This document shows positions 60,940 through 64,000 of a stretch of 64,000 bases of DNA, one piece after another. Under the pieces are notes generated by a model, which searched no databases, was not told the origin of the DNA, and worked only from the letters and a program-made list of their open reading frames with translations. A program made the position numbers and the translations under genes. Numbering within the stretch: the first letter of the stretch is position 1; each line of letters starts with the position of its first letter. Origin of the DNA: JACRCG01 sp964524835 (GTDB lineage Bacteria; Desulfobacterota; Desulfuromonadia; Geobacterales; Pseudopelobacteraceae); the NCBI GenBank assembly GCA_964524835.1, contig CAZGEG010000020.1:1-64000 (forward strand), in the 5' to 3' direction.

Positions 60940-62904
60940 ATGAGCGCAATATTTGGAATAATAAATATGAACGGTCAACCTGTCGCAGTTGACCGCCTTG
61001 AGCAAATGTGCGCTGCACTTGCTGCTCACGGACCGGATGATAATGGAATCTGGAGCAATGACCTGATTGGCTTGGGACAGCGCTTAATGTGTTTTACGCC
61101 GGAAGATTATTTCGAACGACAGCCACTCATAAGCAAAGATGGTCAACGCGTGCTGGTGAGCGATGCCCGCATCGATAATCGGTTTGAACTTGCAGCCACG
61201 TTTGGTATTTCTTCGTCTGATGAGTCTCAACTTCCTGACTCGGCATTTATTTTACGAGCATACGAAAAATGGGGGGATGAGTGTGTAAGTCATCTTATCG
61301 GCGCGTTCACCTTTGCCCTGTGGGACAACCGGGAACAGTTACTGATTCTGGTCCGTTCTCCCAGAGGTGAACGCCCACTTTACTACCATTCAGCCGCGCA
61401 GCAGCTTGCTTTTGCTTCTATGCCCAAGGGTCTCTTTAGCCTTCCATCTGTTCCCCGTGAAATCGACCTTGAGCAATTAGCTGACTATCTCGTGGTAGCT
61501 CCTGCTGAACCGGGTCTGTGTCTATATCGAGATGTCAAGCAGCTACCTGCGGGGCATCTGTTGTCTGTCAGCCGTGATGGCGTGAGATCACGTCGCTACT
61601 GGCAGCCCGACTTGCAGCGTGAACTCCGACTGTCCAGCAATGATGAGTATGTTGAGGCGTTTACCGAGCTGTTAGAGCGCGTTGTTGCCGATCACCTGCG
61701 AAGTGCCACAGCGGTAGGTGTGATGATGAGTGGTGGGCTAGACTCAGCTACCGTGGCAGCAGTTGCAGCGCAACAGCTGAAGAGACAGGGAAAACGTATG
61801 GCTACATTTACCGAAGTGCCGCGAGCCGGGTTTTCCGGTACTGTTATCTCCGGTAGATACGCCGATGAGACTCCGTTTGTGCAGGCCATGGCTAACCAGT
61901 ATGACACAATCGACCTCAACCTTATCCGCACCGATGGACGGTTTTATCTGGACGATGTTACTGCCTTATTCGCGATGGCGGAGGTGCCTTTCCGAAATGC
62001 CTCGAATTTGGTCTGGTATGAGGCGATACAGCGAGAGGCTGGGCGTCAGAACATTCGAGTTCTTCTTACAGGCGCGCCAGGGAATCTGACAATCAGTTGG
62101 AATGGACGAGGCTTACTGCCGCTTCTACTGTACAACGGACGATTTTTCAAAGCCTGGCATGAGGCGCAGGCACTGGCACGGCAGACCAACTCGCCTTCCG
62201 GAATTCGTACTCTCTTTGGTCAGGGCGTCATGCCACTGCTGCCCGCTTCAGTATGGCGAACTATTCAGTATCTTCGCCGCAACAAAAACTCGCTGTTTTC
62301 AGTAAGTGTACCTTGGCAATCCTACTCTCCCATTCTTCCGGCGTTTGCACAAGAACAGCGATTAATTGAGCGTTCCAGGGAAAAGAATTGCGACTTTTCT
62401 TTTCGTCCTGCCAGCAATACAAAGCGAGAGCGGTACGAGTCTTTAGTGGAATTTGCCGGGAATTCGGACATCGGCACTGCCTACCAAGCTTTGTGCGGTG
62501 TCGAAACACGCGATCCGACCGGTGATATGCGCATAGTAGAGTTTTGTCTCTCCCTGCCGGAAGAACAGTGCCTTCATGACGGTAAATCACGTTGGCTGCT
62601 GCAAAGGGCCATGGCTGACCGCTTGCCGACGGAGGTCTTGGCTAACCGGCTCCGTGGCTTGCAGGCCGCAGACTGGTTCGAACGGTTGGTAGATGCTCAG
62701 GAAGTAGTCCGACAAGAGTTGGACCGGCTGGAGCAGAGCCCTATGGCCAAACGAGTTCTTGATTTGCAGCGAATGCGCAGCCTGGTTGAGCAGATGCCTG
62801 GGGCAGGTGGTGACGCGAATCGGGCCATAGTCGCGTATCGAGGTGTTCTTGAGCGGGGCTTGATGACCGGTCGCTTTTTAAGGTGGTTAGAGTCTGGACA
62901 ATAG
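60940..62904 (+). CDS. lasso peptide cyclase (asparagine synthetase-like, C protein)
   Basis: The 654-residue protein is an asparagine-synthetase B homologue. The N-terminal glutaminase-like domain begins MSAIFGIINMNG, so the catalytic Cys2 of true AsnB (MCGIFG) is missing and ammonia release is not expected. The ATP-pyrophosphatase motif SGGLDS is near residue 264. In lasso peptide synthesis this enzyme adenylates the Asp/Glu side chain and closes the macrolactam on the new N-terminus. The next genes encode a B2-type leader peptidase, a lasso-like precursor and an HPr-kinase-like protein, which supports this over asparagine or exopolysaccharide roles. AAGG precedes the ATG. Confidence 0.88.
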   Translation: MSAIFGIINMNGQPVAVDRLEQMCAALAAHGPDDNGIWSNDLIGLGQRLMCFTPEDYFERQPLISKDGQRVLVSDARIDNRFELAATFGISSSDESQLPDSAFILRAYEKWGDECVSHLIGAFTFALWDNREQLLILVRSPRGERPLYYHSAAQQLAFASMPKGLFSLPSVPREIDLEQLADYLVVAPAEPGLCLYRDVKQLPAGHLLSVSRDGVRSRRYWQPDLQRELRLSSNDEYVEAFTELLERVVADHLRSATAVGVMMSGGLDSATVAAVAAQQLKRQGKRMATFTEVPRAGFSGTVISGRYADETPFVQAMANQYDTIDLNLIRTDGRFYLDDVTALFAMAEVPFRNASNLVWYEAIQREAGRQNIRVLLTGAPGNLTISWNGRGLLPLLLYNGRFFKAWHEAQALARQTNSPSGIRTLFGQGVMPLLPASVWRTIQYLRRNKNSLFSVSVPWQSYSPILPAFAQEQRLIERSREKNCDFSFRPASNTKRERYESLVEFAGNSDIGTAYQALCGVETRDPTGDMRIVEFCLSLPEEQCLHDGKSRWLLQRAMADRLPTEVLANRLRGLQAADWFERLVDAQEVVRQELDRLEQSPMAKRVLDLQRMRSLVEQMPGAGGDANRAIVAYRGVLERGLMTGRFLRWLESGQ

Positions 62905-62947
62905 AATATGAGTAGTGTAAAATTTCTTTGAATTAAAAGGACAATAT

Positions 62948-63400
62948 ATGTTTCATCCAACAGCAGTATTACGCAAATTAAGCTGCAAATCAACTCGGCA
63001 GCAGGGATTGCTGGTAGAAGCGATCATGTTTCTTCTGCTGTCGCGATTTCTACTCGCCCTGCTGCCGTTTCGCTTACTGACTAAATTTATGGGCCGTTTG
63101 CCAAAAAAACCGGAGGTAGTGGGACCAGATCGCGAGCGCTTGCGCAGCGAGGTTTCCTGGGCAGTAACCGCAGCAGCAGAGCATCTGCCCATCAAGCTGG
63201 CATGTTTTCCCCGCGGCATTGCTGCGCAAGCCATGTTGCGCCGTCGCCGGGTAGCTGCTATAATGTACCTCGGTGTGGCAAATCTGCCTGAGCGTGGTCT
63301 TGCTGCCCATGTCTGGGTGCAGGACGGGACCTGCGGCGTTATTGGCCACCAGATTGCCGGTGAATACTCAGTACTGATGCGTTTTCCGAATATACTATGA
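62948..63400 (+). CDS. lasso peptide leader peptidase (B2 protein, transglutaminase-like)
   Basis: The 150-residue protein is the size of a split B2 protein, without the recognition (B1/PqqD-like) domain. An N-terminal hydrophobic stretch lies at about residues 22-48. The Cys protease residues are C86 in KLACFPRGIAAQAMLRRR and H121 in AAHVWVQDG, and D126 is a candidate third member. It cleaves the leader from the precursor, after which the cyclase closes the ring. AAGGA precedes the ATG. The needed B1 protein is not encoded in the window. Confidence 0.85.
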   Translation: MFHPTAVLRKLSCKSTRQQGLLVEAIMFLLLSRFLLALLPFRLLTKFMGRLPKKPEVVGPDRERLRSEVSWAVTAAAEHLPIKLACFPRGIAAQAMLRRRRVAAIMYLGVANLPERGLAAHVWVQDGTCGVIGHQIAGEYSVLMRFPNIL

Positions 63401-63449
63401 TGCGCAGATTCTGGACTGGTTCCAGAAAATTCCATAAAAGGAGAAAAAA

Positions 63450-63569
63450 ATGAGCGATTCATGCAAGCCAATCTGGAACAAACCAAGCCTTAAACGCCTT
63501 TCACTGAAGGATGCGGAGACAGGTGCAACTACCCCAAACCCGCTTGACCTCACCGATCAATATTCCTGA
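63450..63569 (+). CDS. lasso peptide precursor (A peptide)
   Basis: A 39-codon gene with a strong AAAAGGAG site six to eight bases before ATG 63450. The leader (residues 1-25) contains W9-N-K-P12-S-L14, matching the YxxPxL recognition motif with Trp for Tyr. It ends T24-G25, with the conserved Thr at position -2 in the register of YxxPxLxxxGxxxxxTx (S18 stands in for the Gly). The core is predicted as ATTPNPLDLTDQYS, 14 residues, with ring closure from A1 to D8 (residue 33). If cleavage were one residue earlier, G1-D9 would also be legal. The C-terminal Ser matches the kinase encoded next. Confidence 0.85.
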   Translation: MSDSCKPIWNKPSLKRLSLKDAETGATTPNPLDLTDQYS

Positions 63570-63633
63570 AATTTTTCTGATTGCGGCCTTTCAGGAATCA
63601 TTGAACAAACCGATTGATGTAGTTTTTCGAATT

Positions 63634-63683
63634 GAGCACAGCGTCCATACTGGAAGTGGAGCTGTGCTCATTCGATTTTTTTT
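63634..63683 (+). terminator. terminator between the lasso precursor and kinase genes
   Basis: GAGCACAGC (63634-63642) pairs with GCTGTGCTC (63661-63669), followed by ATTCGA and eight T. A partial terminator here would give more precursor than kinase mRNA, as in other peptide operons. Confidence 0.8.
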
Positions 63684-63718
63684 CCCGGCAACTTGAATCC
63701 ATTCCCGAGCAATAATTA

Positions 63719-64000
63719 ATGTCTACACGAAATTATCAGGCATTTGGCCTGTCCATTGAATCGGCAGTAGATCTGCCGGAACTCACACCCGGCAGTGGAT
63801 CGGTACCGGACGTTACCATATCCATGGGCATTGTTCCGGAGAACCTGTTGTCTGGTCTTCAGGAGTATCCGGTTGTCCCCGGCGTGCTGTACCAAGCCTC
63901 GGCTGATCGGTTTCTGCTGAAAATAGAACGTGTCGCCCGTTATCTGATTCGGAACGGCAACGAGATTATATTTCAAGCCTCACCGAATGCAGATGTTGAT
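63719..64000 (+). CDS. HPr-kinase-like protein (lasso peptide kinase), 5' part only
   Basis: An open frame of 94 codons runs off the window end. The start MSTRNYQAFGLSIESAVDLPEL and the segment DRFLLKIERVARYLIRNG match the N-terminal region of HPr-kinase-related proteins found in lasso peptide clusters, where a PadeK/ThcoK-type kinase phosphorylates the C-terminal Ser of the precursor. The P-loop kinase domain would be to the right, so activity cannot be judged. The ribosome site before the ATG is weak (GAGCAATAATTA). Confidence 0.75.
   Translation, partial: MSTRNYQAFGLSIESAVDLPELTPGSGSVPDVTISMGIVPENLLSGLQEYPVVPGVLYQASADRFLLKIERVARYLIRNGNEIIFQASPNADVD

Noticed and set aside
60940..62904. True asparagine synthetase
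   Set aside because: The glutaminase Cys is missing, and the neighbours are a B2 protease, a precursor and a kinase-like gene, which fit lasso peptide cyclisation.
63716..63976. Minus-strand frame over the kinase start
   Set aside because: Antisense to the HPr-kinase-like frame, which matches a known N-terminal pattern.

Overview
The window looks like chromosomal DNA of a GC-rich anaerobic deltaproteobacterium (Desulfuromonadota), most likely of the Geobacter group. This is an inference from gene content: a succinyl:acetate CoA-transferase-type enzyme, CbiG-type (anaerobic) cobalamin synthesis, menaquinone synthesis through aminofutalosine (MqnE), DUF4388 and Roadblock proteins, a very large OmpB/MofA-like secreted multicopper oxidase, and a cytochrome c fused to a binding protein. 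No rRNA, tRNA, CRISPR array or insertion sequence was recognised.

Layout. 1-2222 is the right end of an integrated element: a CI/LexA-like repressor and a large serine recombinase. The element has inserted into comM, whose 5' two thirds remain at 2222-3276 on the minus strand. 3361-13557 is housekeeping: PgeF, DedA, a homocysteine methyltransferase/methylene-THF reductase fusion, a lipoprotein, XerC, two Roadblock-type proteins, the CoA-transferase, Dabb, Smr and OmpA-family proteins. 13748-18808 is a co-directional operon: cobM-cbiG-pdxA-mqnE-CheR-like methyltransferase. It is followed by fabH, yggT, cspA, miaA, uvrC, and amt with a good candidate sigma-54 promoter. 25616-30814 holds a very long Ala/Glu-rich coiled-coil envelope protein, a LysM protein, DivIVA, a DUF167 protein and an FKBP/SlyD-like isomerase with a Cys-rich loop. 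30913-39185 (minus) carries a zinc-ribbon/DUF3426 protein, a TIGR02757 protein, galT, a GH57 glycoside hydrolase, and a sugar nucleotidyltransferase fused to a degenerate phosphohexomutase. A two-component pair and cysS follow.

43092-51361 (minus) is an exopolysaccharide export block: a VanZ-like protein, a Wzz-like protein, a 912-residue SLBB exporter, a Wzi-like protein and a CapD/WbpM-like dehydratase. 51773-60812 (plus) is a secreted redox block: a receiver-only regulator, FKBP, SCO1/SenC, the cytochrome-binding protein fusion, a small basic secreted protein and the multicopper oxidase.

The most interesting feature is at the right edge (60940-64000). It is a lasso-peptide biosynthesis locus with a cyclase lacking the glutaminase cysteine, a B2 leader peptidase, a 39-residue precursor gene too short for ordinary gene calling, and the start of an HPr-kinase-like gene. 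The precursor carries a W-x-x-P-x-L recognition motif and a Thr at position -2. Its predicted 14-residue core is ATTPNPLDLTDQYS, with an A1-D8 ring and a C-terminal Ser that the kinase could phosphorylate. The B1 recognition protein and any exporter are not in the window.

A second unexplained pattern is a set of intergenic elements built from heptanucleotide repeats in inverted arms (TTTTGAA type five times, TTCACTC type once, GGGTACA type once). They sit at gene boundaries, and two of them contribute the N-terminal codons of genes.
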